Source: Rhizomys pruinosus
Taxonomy: Eukaryota; Chordata; Mammalia; Rodentia; Spalacidae
Assembly (NCBI GenBank): GCA_009823505.1
Contig: VZQC01006709.1
Location: 728,384-792,383, forward strand
Direction of reading: 5' to 3'
Length of the DNA stretch: 64,000 bases
Shown here: positions 45,120 through 54,929 of the stretch, one piece after another
Numbering within the stretch: the first letter of the stretch is position 1
How the letters are laid out: each line of letters begins with the position of its first letter
Notes under the pieces: model-generated
Told to the model about the DNA's origin: nothing
The model's database searches: none
The model's input: the letters and a program-made list of their open reading frames with translations, nothing else
Made by a program: the position numbers and the translations under genes

Positions 45120-46320
45120 TATTGCTGCAAAGTCATATGAGGGAAGGTGGTGGGTGGAAGTGGGTGTGGACCAGCAAGACTGGCATGGCTGAGGGCTGCC
45201 AGGACTAGGCGACAGATACTACTCTGCCTGTGAAACCTTTCACAATTAGCAATGGGAGGGGGGGAAAGTGCATGCATCTGCCACACACCGTCACCACCCC
45301 CTAGGGAGCTAGGTGAAAGGCAGAACACTTTTTAAGAGAACTCATGGGGGAGGACAAAGCAAAAGACAGCAGAAAAACATAGGGTTAGAAAAGAAATTCA
45401 CCTGCTAGTCCCTACTTGCACCAGGGCCCTGCCAGCCACGGTGAGTCGGAAATGAACCACCGTCAAACTCATGGCTTCAACTGGCAATTTTTGTTTGGTG
45501 GAAGAGTCCAAGATTCAGAGACAATCTGCAGTTCCAGGGTTTCTCTACCCCAAAGATGCAGCTGGAAATCTGCAAATGGGTCCCTCTAGGAACCCAGATG
45601 TATATATCTCTGATACAACCTGTTTTATAAATTACAGAATTCTCAGTGTGAAAGAGATCGTTTCACAAATCACCCTGAGGTCCACAGATGAAGGTCAGAT
45701 AGGCAAGGATGGACTACATTTTCCCAACCTGCCTCTAAGCTGTCTTTCCAGACACACTCACCACATAAACACACCAGATTGTCAACTCCCAGGTCACTAC
45801 TGCAGCCGGTACAACAAAACCTGCTAGGAGTAACTGTCAGCTGACTTCCCGTTGAGCTGTTTCTGCACACACAGAAGTGCTCAGCATTGTACATCTATTC
45901 TCTATCCCCATACCTGGAGGACACAATGCTCTGGAAGGCTGGTTATTTTATTTCTCAGGTTTACAGATCGGTGAACTGATGAGGCTTTGAGAAACACACA
46001 TATCTGTGACCACAGCTGGTGACTGCCCAGTGGAGGCTGACCTCCTCACAAGCCTTCCGAAGCTGCTCGAGGCCACGTAGGAGCCCCCCGCTCCTCTTGG
46101 CTTGGCTCCTCGACCCCTCTCATCCTGCCCTAGGGTTCATTTCCAGCTCCAGGCTGTCAACTCTCTCTGACTGACAAGTATGTTTTCTACCCTTTGTTCA
46201 CCAGGGCTTTGAGTCCCTTCCTTAGGCTCAAGGCTCAGCCCACTAAGGCCTGCCAGACATAAGTTTCCACAGCCTTCAAGTTCATATGAAGAACCTTTCC
46301 CCACTTAAAGCAATCATATC
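45120..46320. other. Single-copy intron sequence
   Basis: No SINE and no splice-bounded exon recognised. Confidence 0.5.
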
Positions 46321-46321
46321 A

Positions 46322-46522
46322 GGGCTGGAGACATGGCTCAGCGGTTAAGAGCACCGACTGCTTTTGCAGAGGACCCGGGTTTGATTCCCAGCACCCACAT
46401 GGGGGCTAAGAACCGTCTTTAATTTCAGTTCCAGGGGAATCCGACGCCCTCTTCTGACCCCCGCGGCATTGCATGACACAGGTGCCCCAACCTACATGCA
46501 GACACTCATACACATTTAAAAG
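46322..46522 (+). mobile_element. B2 SINE
   Basis: GGGCTGGAGACATGGCTCAGCGG head to CATACACATTTAAAAG. Confidence 0.92.
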
Positions 46523-46529
46523 AAAAAAG

Positions 46530-46661
46530 ATCCACAAGGCATGCACGCCTTTAATCCTAGCACTTGGGAGGCAGAGGCAGGTGGATCTCTGTGGGTTCAA
46601 GGACAGCCTGCTCTGCATAGGACAGCTGGAGCAACAGGGAGACCGTCTTGAAAAAAAAAAT
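46530..46661 (+). mobile_element. B1 SINE, damaged ends
   Basis: CACAAGGCATGCACGCC to GGAGACCGTCTTG plus A10. Confidence 0.88.
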
Positions 46662-46814
46662 CCATACTTTGAGTAAAAATTCAAGCAGATGCTCACCATA
46701 CTGTAGTATGTTTGAGAGGCATATAGATTCTTGGGGTAAGGGTCTGTTGAGTTAGAAATGCCACTCTACCAAAGAAGCTCTCGAGAGGCCAAAAACTGGA
46801 GGAAAAGCTTTAAT

Positions 46815-46853
46815 AAAAGATCATTACAAAAAAAAAAAAAAAAGATCATTACA
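46815..46853 (+). repeat. Poly-A insertion with target-site duplication
   Basis: AAAAGATCATTACA (46815-46828) recurs at 46840-46853, separated only by A residues. Confidence 0.85.
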
Positions 46854-46869
46854 TCAAGGAAAAAGTACA

Positions 46870-47340
46870 GAACACAACACAGAGACAGATCGACGCATCG
46901 GGCCGAGCACACTCCCATGGGACTGGAGGCAGCGGCTGAGGTCCGATCCTCACCCACTTTTATTCCCAGTTAGGGGATTTCCACCGTGGTTACGGTGACC
47001 CTTTCTCTGATTAGTGGGGTCTTGGTGGTTGCAGACCAGGCAGTCTTTCATTGGATCAGTCCACCTATTCTGCACCCCTTTGTTTGAAACAATGGCTGTG
47101 TTTAGCAGTGTGAAGCCCCTTGGAGAGTAACGGGCTCCTTAGGGGGTGAGAAGCCCTCCTACAGGGCTGGGAAAGTTCATCCTGACCTCGGTAGCTCTGG
47201 GAACTAATAACTCAAGGTGGGAGGGAGTAACTATGGGAAGCAGACCTGCTTCAACTAGAGAGTTGCTCCTGCATGGTTAACCCTTTCCTTTTGACTAACT
47301 CCTTTCTGACCTGGTCCTAACAGGTTCAGACTCATCCACT
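46870..47340. mobile_element. Candidate LTR/endogenous-retrovirus relic
   Basis: Non-SINE block with CACTTTTATTCCCAGTTAGG and TTCCACCGTGGTTACGG, reminiscent of rodent LTR ends read antisense. No coding remnant is visible. Low confidence. Confidence 0.25.
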
Positions 47341-47415
47341 CAACAAATAATTGTGAAGCAGGTGTTAGGAAAGGTATTTGACACCTTGACACTTAAACAA
47401 AATAATGGGAAAGAC

Positions 47416-47535
47416 AGGCCAGGAGTGGTGGCACACACCTTTAATCCCAGCACTCCCGAGGCAGAGACTGAGGCAGGTGGATCTCTGTGAGTTCAAGGAT
47501 AGTTTGGTCTACAGAGCGGGTTCCAAGCCAGCTGG
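47416..47535 (+). mobile_element. B1 SINE, runs into the assembly gap
   Basis: GGCCAGGAGTGGTGGCACAC to TTCCAAGCCAGCTGG, then N. Confidence 0.9.
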
Positions 47536-47922
47536 NNNNNNNNNNNNNNNNNNNNNNNNNNNNNNNNNNNNNNNNNNNNNNNNNNNNNNNNNNNNNNNNN
47601 NNNNNNNNNNNNNNNNNNNNNNNNNNNNNNNNNNNNNNNNNNNNNNNNNNNNNNNNNNNNNNNNNNNNNNNNNNNNNNNNNNNNNNNNNNNNNNNNNNNN
47701 NNNNNNNNNNNNNNNNNNNNNNNNNNNNNNNNNNNNNNNNNNNNNNNNNNNNNNNNNNNNNNNNNNNNNNNNNNNNNNNNNNNNNNNNNNNNNNNNNNNN
47801 NNNNNNNNNNNNNNNNNNNNNNNNNNNNNNNNNNNNNNNNNNNNNNNNNNNNNNNNNNNNNNNNNNNNNNNNNNNNNNNNNNNNNNNNNNNNNNNNNNNN
47901 NNNNNNNNNNNNNNNNNNNNNN
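47536..47922. other. Assembly gap (387 N)
   Basis: Undetermined bases between two sense B1 copies. Real length unknown. Confidence 0.99.
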
Positions 47923-47940
47923 AAAAAAAAAAAAAAAACC

Positions 47941-48098
47941 CACTGGGTGTGGTGGTGGTGGCACGCCTTTAATCCTAGCACTTGGGAGGCAAAGGCAGGC
48001 AGATCTCTGTGAGTTCAAGGCCTGCCTGGTCTACATAGTGAGCTCCAGGCCAGCTGGGACTAAAGGGAGACCCTGTCTAAAAAAGACAAAAAAAATTT
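47941..48098 (+). mobile_element. B1 SINE
   Basis: ACTGGGTGTGGTGGTGGTGG to CCTGTCTAAAAAAGAC, preceded by A16 from a lost element. Confidence 0.92.
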
Positions 48099-49114
48099 TT
48101 AAAAGTCATACAATATGCTAAGCGGTGGGCAACTTGCTCAGTCATTTTGAAAACTGCCCATATTACAGCTGGAGGAGCATTTCTAGAGGCTTTGAGTATG
48201 CTAACAACACCAAGAAGCCTCCATTTCTGTGCAGAGGGGAAAAGAAGGAACTTGAATGCCTTTGGTGAATAAAATCTCCCTGGGAAAGTGTGGGGAGCTG
48301 ACTGCTGGTTAACGGTCTGCAAGCCCTTCCCCCAACACAGCCCCACCTTATCTTGGAAATGCCTGCTTTATTTACTCCCTTAATCCAGAGGTCCAATTGC
48401 GCTGTTTGCCTGGGGCTAGAAAACTCACAAAATGTTGAGTTAAGAGACTGGATCTCTTCCTTGCCAACTTGGGTGTTGAAGTGGGGGAAAACTAGTTACT
48501 GTCCTTCCAAAACAACCTTACAATAGTCTTTCTAGTCTGGTGTTAAATATGCAAGTGGGACACTAAGTAGAAAGTCCCAAAGGGCAAGAGCTATCAGCCT
48601 CAGGCAAACCCTTTCCTCTCACTTAACCCCACCAGGACCAGAAGCCTCAGGCCAACTCACTTTGAACCTCAGCAGGATTCTGCTAAGAGCAGGAGCAGTT
48701 GGCAATATCCTTTAAAGAAGTCTTTCCGGTGGATTCCAGCTCTAGCCACAAATCCTAATTCATAACCAAATGCAGTCCAACCCACTCCAGAACCAAGCTC
48801 TTGGGAAAGTAAAGGCTGCTTTCTCTACCCCCAGCTAACATGTGGGTTCTCCCTCCCTTTCCCATCTCACCTGGACCTGGGTGCACCCTCAAATTACCAC
48901 CTACTTTATACAAGGTGGCACAATAATTTGCCAGGCAAGGACCAAGAATATATGCATAAAACACCACCCCCTGTCTCTCTTTGTCTGGCTGTGAGTCAGT
49001 GATTCCTTCCTTAATCCTTGGGGTAGGGGCCACCTTTGAACAGGTGGCTATGGAAGTCCAACAAAGCACAGGTGTCATCCAGATAAGATGTTGCCTACAA
49101 GTCCATAATTTTTG

Positions 49115-49240
49115 TTGTTTGCCTTTTGCTTTTTTGGTACAGGTCTCTCTGTAGCTCTAGTTGACCCGGAACTCACTATCTAAATCAGGCTGGCCTCCTA
49201 AGATCCTCCTGCCTCGGTTGGGACGCCACCACACAGACTA
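49115..49240 (-). mobile_element. B1 SINE, diverged
   Basis: TTTTTTGGTACAGGTCTCTCTG and GGAACTCACTATCTAAATCAGG. Confidence 0.75.
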
Positions 49241-49845
49241 AGTCTGTAATTCTTGAGGGGCAAAGACATTCAAGAAACCTGATGGCGAACCTTTTTTTTT
49301 TTAATCCACTAATTTAATTCTTAAAGATTTGGGAGAAAAAGCAAACTCAAGTGCCCTGCACAGACCTCACCTCTAACTTCCTCTACATGGGCAGTAGGAT
49401 GGATCAGCGCTGGCTGTGACAGGCCTACTATGTGTCCAGCAATCACAACTGTCCCAGAACACAGGTAGGAGACAAACTTCTCAGGACCGCAAGGTGCCAG
49501 GAAGTGCATCCCTTCTGGACCCGCCTGGTTAAGAGTCTGGCCTCACCTACAGAATGGGCATCGGACCCCAGGTGACTGGGCCTGATACTCAGCCGCTATA
49601 GAAGCCACTCCCGGCGTCAGGCAGGGCCACCATCCGGGGGACTGAGTCCGCTAAGGAAGCCAGCCCAGGCGCAGCAGCTCCGGCGTCAGGGCGCGCGGAG
49701 TCTGGCCGCCGCCCAGGGGCAGGTGCAGGAGCGAGGGCTGGCGGAGCCCGGGTGAGCGGCCCGGCGCGGCTGGGAGGGGCGCCGGGCGGGAGCCCGACGC
49801 CAGGGCGTGGTGCAGGTGGCGGCGGGGGCAGAGTCGACACCTTAC

Positions 49846-50066
49846 CTTGATTTTTGACCTGGCAACAGGGCGCTGCGTCGCTGCCAAGTGTCCATCAGGG
49901 CCCTCGGCGTCGCGGAGCTCAGGGGTTCCACGGTCCGGGGCGCGCGGGGACGAGCTGCTCTCGGGGCCTCCCGGCTCCCCGGCGCTGCTGCTGCAGCCGC
50001 CGCTGCTACTGCCGCCGTCGCTGCGGCAGTCCTCGGGGGGGTAGTGCAGCAGACAACCCAGGCCTA
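49846..50066 (-). CDS. OVOL2: OVOL2 coding exon 2 (acidic, Ser-rich linker)
   Basis: Second coding exon, 221 nt, residues 34-107. The acceptor is CTCCGCAG|TA, and G from exon 1 plus TA makes Val34. The exon reads VGLGCLLHYPPEDCRSDGG, then a Ser/Gly run and an acidic stretch, ending in RSKIK. The donor is AAG|GTAAG (GT at 49845-49844), phase 0. No folded domain is expected here. It is the disordered linker between the SNAG motif and the zinc fingers. It is very GC-rich and lies inside the CpG island. From memory, human OVOL2 has Arg and Asp where this copy has Cys38 and Tyr42. That should be checked by alignment. Confidence 0.96.
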
Positions 50067-50710
50067 CTGCGGAGGGAGGGGACCGCGCCCCGACACTCAG
50101 CCCCACGCGGCGTCACGCCCAGGCGCCCACGGCCGTTTGACCTGCGGGCGGTGCCGCCGCCCCACCCCGGACCTGGGCATCTGGCCAAGTGGGCGACGAC
50201 TCCTCTGGGGGTTGGCAAGTCAAGCCGGCGATCGGCCCTCGAACTAACTCAGGGTCTTGGGGGGAACCGATCCTCACCCCAACCCCGGCGCCCACGAAGC
50301 CCCGGAGAGCACGCGCCGCGGAGGAGCCCGCGCGCCAACTTGCTCGGGCTCCCGCGGAGGCGGCGGCGCCCTCGCCCCACCTCGCTGCAGAGGGGTTAGC
50401 GGACCTTCGCGCGCAGTCCAGAGGACCTGGGGACGGGGGAGCCCCCGTGGCTCACAACCCCTTCCAGGGCGCGCTGCAACCAACGGTCCCGCCGCTGGAC
50501 AATTAGAGGCTTTGGCTAGGGGGAGGGAACGCGGCCCGTCCCGGGTTTCCCATCCTCGATCCCCGATCTCCCCGCCAGCAAGATCTTTCGGATCCCAGCC
50601 GGAGGCAGGGAGAAAGGGGGAACCCCCCCAATCCTCCCCCGGTGCAGAAGGGCCGCGGCCACCCTGCCCCCACCCAGGAGCCCCGCGCCCAGGCCTGGCC
50701 CGCGCCTCAC
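50067..50710 (-). other. OVOL2: OVOL2 intron 1
   Basis: 644-nt GC-rich intron with GTGAG donor and CCGCAG acceptor. It is part of the CpG island and contains no SINE. Several long open frames cross it in both directions, because high GC makes stop codons rare. Confidence 0.9.
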
Positions 50711-50810
50711 CTGGGATGTAGGTGTCTGCCCTTTTGTCATCCGGGAGCTCAGCCCAGCTGCGGACCGAGGCTCCCGGGCTCCTCCTCTTCACCAGGAACA
50801 CTTTGGGCAT
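50711..50810 (-). CDS. OVOL2: OVOL2 coding exon 1 (SNAG motif)
   Basis: First coding exon of the zinc-finger transcriptional repressor OVOL2, which maintains epithelial identity and represses mesenchymal genes such as ZEB1 in the nucleus. The ATG (50808-50810) sits in a good context, GCCATGC. The frame opens with MPKVFLVKRR, a SNAG-type N-terminus like those of Snail and GFI1 proteins, which in that family recruits corepressors. It encodes residues 1-33 plus the first base of codon 34. The donor is CAG|GTGAG (GT at 50710-50709), so the exon ends in phase 1, and exon 2 supplies the missing two bases. Without splicing the frame runs on into GC-rich intron sequence. The start is confirmed by the family-typical opening residues. 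The transcription start is not visible, so 5' UTR length is unknown. Confidence 0.97.
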
Positions 50811-50909
50811 GGCGGGGGTCCCCTCTCCCGGATGCTCCCCGCTAGGGATGGCAGTGGCGGCGGTGTCCCCCGGCTCCTAGCGTCCAGAGCCCACCTTTCC
50901 GCCCTCTTC

Positions 50910-50920
50910 CCCCGCCCCCC
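50910..50920 (-). promoter_or_regulatory. GC box (Sp1-type)
   Basis: GGGGGGCGGGG on the minus strand, about 100 nt upstream of the OVOL2 ATG. This is a standard Sp1/KLF site in a CpG-island promoter. Confidence 0.5.
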
Positions 50921-51093
50921 ACCCCCCGCTGCACTGCCCCGTCTTTTCCCCGAACTCCCGACGACTCGCAGCCACTAGGCTCGGCGACACCTATGCCTTA
51001 AATCCTGGGTGAGACCACGCCGCGGAAAAAGTTTCATAAGGTGGAATAGAAAAGGCACCAGGAAACTTGGGAGTGAGCATGCGCCCTGCAACA

Positions 51094-51099
51094 TAACGG
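51094..51099 (-). promoter_or_regulatory. Candidate OVO-family binding core CCGTTA
   Basis: The minus strand reads ACACCGTTATG, about 285 nt upstream of the ATG. CCGTTA is the established core for OVO/OVOL fingers, so this could mediate autoregulation. A 6-mer match is weak evidence by itself. Confidence 0.35.
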
Positions 51100-52059
51100 T
51101 GTCAACAAGCTCGCTACCTGTCCGACCGGTTCCGGCGGCCGGGGCTGCCTGTCCCAGCCCTTCCGTAGGCATGAATGTTTGCAAAAGAATTTAACGTCTA
51201 TTCTTCCCCCCTCCTCTTTTTAAAAAAGGAAGAACTTTTTTTTAAATCAACCCTCCGCCTTATGCCCCCATCACGTGCATTTTAGGATGAACCCTTGTTA
51301 GCAAACCTCAGGTCTGCTTCCCCGGACACCCCTCCTACGAGCTGGGGCCTCCCACAAGTAGAATCCCAACTCTGAAGTGGATTTGTCTCCAACAACTAAG
51401 CCAGAAATTGGCTCTGGACCTTGAGGATTGTCCTCAGGGCTTGCTGCAATCTCGGTGGTCAGATGTGGGCAGGTCCTGGAGACTCCTATCAGGTAAGAGA
51501 GGGCTAAGGGTCCAAGGTTCCCATTATCTGGAACACCCCTCCAATAACAGAAAAATTCCTCGCCTTTGGAACACGCTGTTTTACTGATCCGTGCCACTCA
51601 AAGAAAACACGGCTTGCTCTCTGTCTACCAAAGTAGCTTCCACCCCATAACCTCGCACCCCAGGAGCGTCTTCACCCCAGATGAACGTACAATAGACGAA
51701 AGCCAAGTGCACGTTCCGCAAACGTAGCTTCCAAGCCAGGCTACAGTCCTCGCCCCCTCCCATCGTTCCTTCCCTCACCGCTCTCAAATTCTGAGTCTAG
51801 GAAGGACGTCTTCAGGAAGCCTGTCGTAGAAGATTGATACCACCTCTGGCCTCCACTGGAGTGGGGGGAGTGGGAGAGAGGGGGAGTGGGAAGTGAGGGT
51901 TGGGGGGAGATGGCCGTAAAAACTTTGAGGATTTTTGTTTTTATTTTGGTTTCCTATTTACCTTCCTTCCTGGAGGGAGGTGGGGAGTCTTAGACGCTAA
52001 GTTTCTATGGGGGGACTGTGCTCACTTTGGAGTCCGCTGCCCCTCCCACGGCTGTTGAG

Positions 52060-52410
52060 GTGTGCCCAGAACAACCCGCACAGCCATCGCCGTGGGCGTC
52101 CAGCTCCAGGGGGAAATCAGCCTAGGGCAGCTGCTGGGGGCTGCCCGGGCGCGTCTGGCCAGAGGTGCCCTGGCATCTGCGGCTCTCGGAACCGCCAGCC
52201 TCACCTGCCTGTAACCTGACCCGCTGCGCGCCCGGCCCACTCGGCAGGGGGAATCAACACAGCGGTTTTCCTGGTCTTCTTCCGCCTTGGAATGGCCTTT
52301 GGGGACACAGCAGCCTGGTAACGGATTTCTGGGCTAGGCTGGCGTATTCTCAAGACGCGCGGAGAGGGGGCGCAGCTCCGCGGAGGCGGGGGTGGGGGGG
52401 GTGCACGCAC
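52060..52410. promoter_or_regulatory. Upstream CpG-rich patch
   Basis: A second CpG-dense segment about 1.3-1.6 kb upstream of the OVOL2 ATG, including another CCGTTA core (minus strand, 52319-52324). It could be an upstream enhancer, an alternative promoter, or the promoter of a divergent transcript. Confidence 0.4.
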
Positions 52411-52584
52411 CATGGCTACCGATCAGTCCTCAAGGATTCATCCTGTGGGGACTCCACTCTGAATTCCAGGTTTCCTCGGAGAAAACTCATCTACAATGAA
52501 AAGGACTTTGATCCTGGTGAAATAGAGGAGGAAGACATGTCTATAGCGGTACAAGAAAACAAGGCTTCTTGGCTACGGAGCTGA
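52165..52584 (+). other. Unidentified open frame upstream of OVOL2, divergent
   Basis: An open frame of about 139 codons on the plus strand. Its first part lies in the CpG-rich patch, where open frames arise easily. The last 35 codons lie in normal-composition DNA after an acceptor-like TTCCAG|G (52469/52470) and read as a charged peptide containing KLIYNEKDF, EIEEEDMS and a C-terminal WLRS. An AATAAA follows at 52678-52683. I do not recognise the protein. It could be a terminal exon of a divergent transcript, an old retrocopy fragment, or chance. Confidence 0.25.
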
Positions 52585-53146
52585 TAAAGCAACTCTGGGC
52601 AAGCCTGCAGATGTATTTTTATCTGCCAACAAACTGGAGACTTGCTAGAAAGGAGCGTGGTTGAATGAAAGAGTAAAAATAAAGTAAAACTATGAAGCCA
52701 AAGAATGATCCTCCATCTTTAAGAATCTTCAAAACTTCATTCAAAATTCGTTATTTTATTCAGGAACCAACCAATCCTATTCATCAAACTTTCTTCCTTC
52801 CATTGAATTTCAAGTCAATAAGCGTCAAGGTCGCAATTTCTGTTATTTGAAAATATTATATAGACTTGTGGGATATATGCCCAGAAAGTCACTGGGCTCT
52901 AAAGGAACTGGGAATGAAGAATAACAGATAATTATACTTTTATTCTCTGATAGTTGGATACATACCTATGATATTTGCTAGAATTTTCTTTGGGACAAAG
53001 ATTTCTAATGCTTTCATTTTCTCCTTTTTAAAAATCAAACATAACAGGTGTTTATCAATATCATTAATATATAAAGGAGCAGCCTTTGTCTCTGTTTCAA
53101 CCTCAAAAGCAGTATGCAAATCAGTTCTTTTAAAACCTCAGGCTCG

Positions 53147-53370
53147 ATGGGCTGGAGAGATGGCTCAGCGGTTGAAGAGGACCCAGCACCCATATGGCTG
53201 GGTTGGTGGCACCTGCTTCTGGTCCTACCTCTGTGGAGGCAGAGGCAGGTGGATCTCTGAGAGTTTGAGGCCAGCCTGGTCTGCAGAGTGAGTTCAGGCT
53301 AGCTAGGGCTATAGGAAGACCATGTCTCAAAAAGACAAAAATTAAAATTAAAATTAAAAATTAAAAAAAA
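53147..53370 (+). mobile_element. Truncated B2 head joined to B1 SINE
   Basis: GGGCTGGAGAGATGGCTCAGCGG to ACCCAGCACCCATATGGC, then a B1 lacking most of its 5' end (GTGGAGGCAGAGGCAGGTGG), with an AAAATT tail. Confidence 0.85.
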
Positions 53371-53867
53371 AAATCACACTCAGGCTTGAAGTTGGAAGAG
53401 ACAGGATTGGGTCCACACCTCACATGTTGCTGGGGGTCAGAGTCCTGTATAGTGTCCTTACACTGAATATGTCCAGTGCTGGGAAGGAACTTCACTGTCT
53501 CAAACAGCAATCTAGTCCCAGGTTAGCAGGTTAGTTTTATGGAAAATGTTTCCTTCTGCTTTGTAGACATCACTTCCCTCTCACCTCTCATTCTGTCCTG
53601 GTGATGACTGACACCATCCTGGAGCCAAGCCCCCTCCCCGGGTCTTCTCTCCCCTATAGTTCTTCAAGTTCATGGCAGCAGATGAGCATATTCTTCGTTA
53701 AGGCTTCTTTTCTCAGTAATGTACAATCAGGTTGAAAATAGACAGGCATAGACCTGCTCAGTGCCCACAGTCATAAGAAATTAGGATGTTGGAGAAATAG
53801 TACTTTTCATTTTTACTGAAACATAGTATAAAATCAGAAAAAAATGCACACATCAGGAGTATACATC

Positions 53868-53902
53868 TTGGTGTGTGTGTGTGTGTGTGTGTATGTGTGT
53901 GT
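53868..53902 (+). repeat. (GT)n microsatellite
   Basis: Interrupted GT repeat, followed by GACA units. Confidence 0.93.
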
Positions 53903-54353
53903 GACAGAGACAGACAGACAGAGACAAAGAGTGATGTGTGTAAGAGTGAGTTGTGTTTCTGTGCATGTGAAATCTGTATGTGTGTGTGTGTATACAACTG
54001 AACTTACCTATGTAAGCAGCACCCGAGAACAAAGCAGGTTGCCAGCTCTCATCACTTCATTCTGTATCATCTCCATTTCTTTGGAAGTGCCCAAAGACTT
54101 AAAAAAAAAAAAAAAAAAAAGAAAGGCAAGAGGTAAAAGATAACACTATCATTAATTGTATCAGTATGGTTATCTGTGTGAGAAACCCAAGAGATACTAC
54201 TAATCAATGGTCTTACCATGTTGGGAGATTCAGAACCAGAAAGAAAGCCCATCTGTAGATTTCTTACATTTTCATTTAGTTCCTTATTTCCTTTGGAGGA
54301 CTGGGATCCGTACCCAGTCTTCATAGGTGCTAGATAAATGTCCTGCCGCTCAG

Positions 54354-54487
54354 GGCTGGAGAGATGGCTCAGTGGTTAAGAGCACTGACTGCTCTTGCAG
54401 AGGACCCAGGTTTGATTCCCAGAACCCACATGATGGCTAAAAACAGCAAGTTCCAGGCCAGCTGGGGCTATAGGGAGACCCTGTCTC

Positions 54488-54534
<47 letters not shown>

Positions 54535-54537
54535 ATC
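54354..54537 (+). mobile_element. B2-B1 chimeric SINE with (AAAT)n
   Basis: B2 head to ACATGATGGCTAAAAAC (54354-54446), then directly B1 3' end AAGTTCCAGGCCAGC to CTGTCTC and about twelve AAAT units. Confidence 0.88.
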
Positions 54538-54653
54538 CTACTCAGCCACATCCCAGCCCTCCTCACTTGTGGATTTAGTTTGATTCTTCAAAGCTCTTGG
54601 AACAAAAAGTATGTGGTGAGATGTGACAAACTTGCTACAAAAGTTCTATGAAA

Positions 54654-54796
54654 GCTGGGAGTGGTGGTGGTGCACACCTGTAATCTCAGCTCTCAGGAAG
54701 CAGAAGCACAAGGATGGAAGGCTGTCCTTGAACTCACCAAGATCTGTCTGCCTCTGCCTCTCAAGTGGTAGGATTAAAGGTGTGCACCCGGCTTAA
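54654..54796. mobile_element. Fold-back B1 (sense half then antisense half)
   Basis: Sense B1 5' end (GCTGGGAGTGGTGGTGGTGC to AGAAGCACAAGG) continues into antisense B1 5' half (CTTGAACTCACCAAGATCTG to GTGCACCCGGC). Confidence 0.82.
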
Positions 54797-54809
54797 AGAC
54801 CCAGTTTAA

Positions 54810-54909
54810 AGACGGTTCTTCAGCTGGGAATCGAACCTGGGTCCTCTGCAAGAGCAGTCAGCGCTCTGCTCTTAACCGCTCTTAACAGCTGAGCCATCTC
54901 TCCAGCCCC
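54810..54909 (-). mobile_element. B2 SINE, 5' half with small duplication
   Basis: GGTTCTTCAGCTGGGAATCG to CATCTCTCCAGCCCC. GCTCTTAAC is repeated near 54873-54885. Confidence 0.88.
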
Positions 54910-54929
54910 AACCAATAGAAACTTAAAAG

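Larger units (their letters stand above)
49590..51170. promoter_or_regulatory. CpG island over the OVOL2 5' end
   Basis: Dense CpG and high GC from the flank of exon 2 through intron 1, exon 1 and about 350 nt upstream, contrasting with the CpG-poor surroundings. I see no TATA box at a fixed distance. This is the expected architecture of a developmental regulator promoter transcribed toward lower coordinates. Confidence 0.85.
50811..51200 (-). promoter_or_regulatory. OVOL2 proximal promoter / 5' UTR region
   Basis: Sequence directly upstream of the OVOL2 ATG. It contains a GC box (50910-50920) and a CCGTTA element on the minus strand (51094-51099), which matches the OVO-family binding core. 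In humans, variants in the proximal OVOL2 promoter a few hundred bases upstream of the ATG cause a corneal endothelial dystrophy, so this interval is functionally sensitive. Exact boundaries are inferred. Confidence 0.6.

Noticed and set aside
47405..48121. Frames of 160-240 codons crossing the gap
   Set aside because: Most residues are undetermined (N), so the frames are meaningless.
49854..50399. Plus-strand frames of 119-181 codons opposite OVOL2 exon 2
   Set aside because: High GC in the CpG island removes stop codons. No homology or splice evidence.
50274..50810. 178-codon continuous frame from the OVOL2 ATG
   Set aside because: Residues beyond 33 are intron 1 translation. The GTGAG donor and the family sequence support splicing after codon 33.
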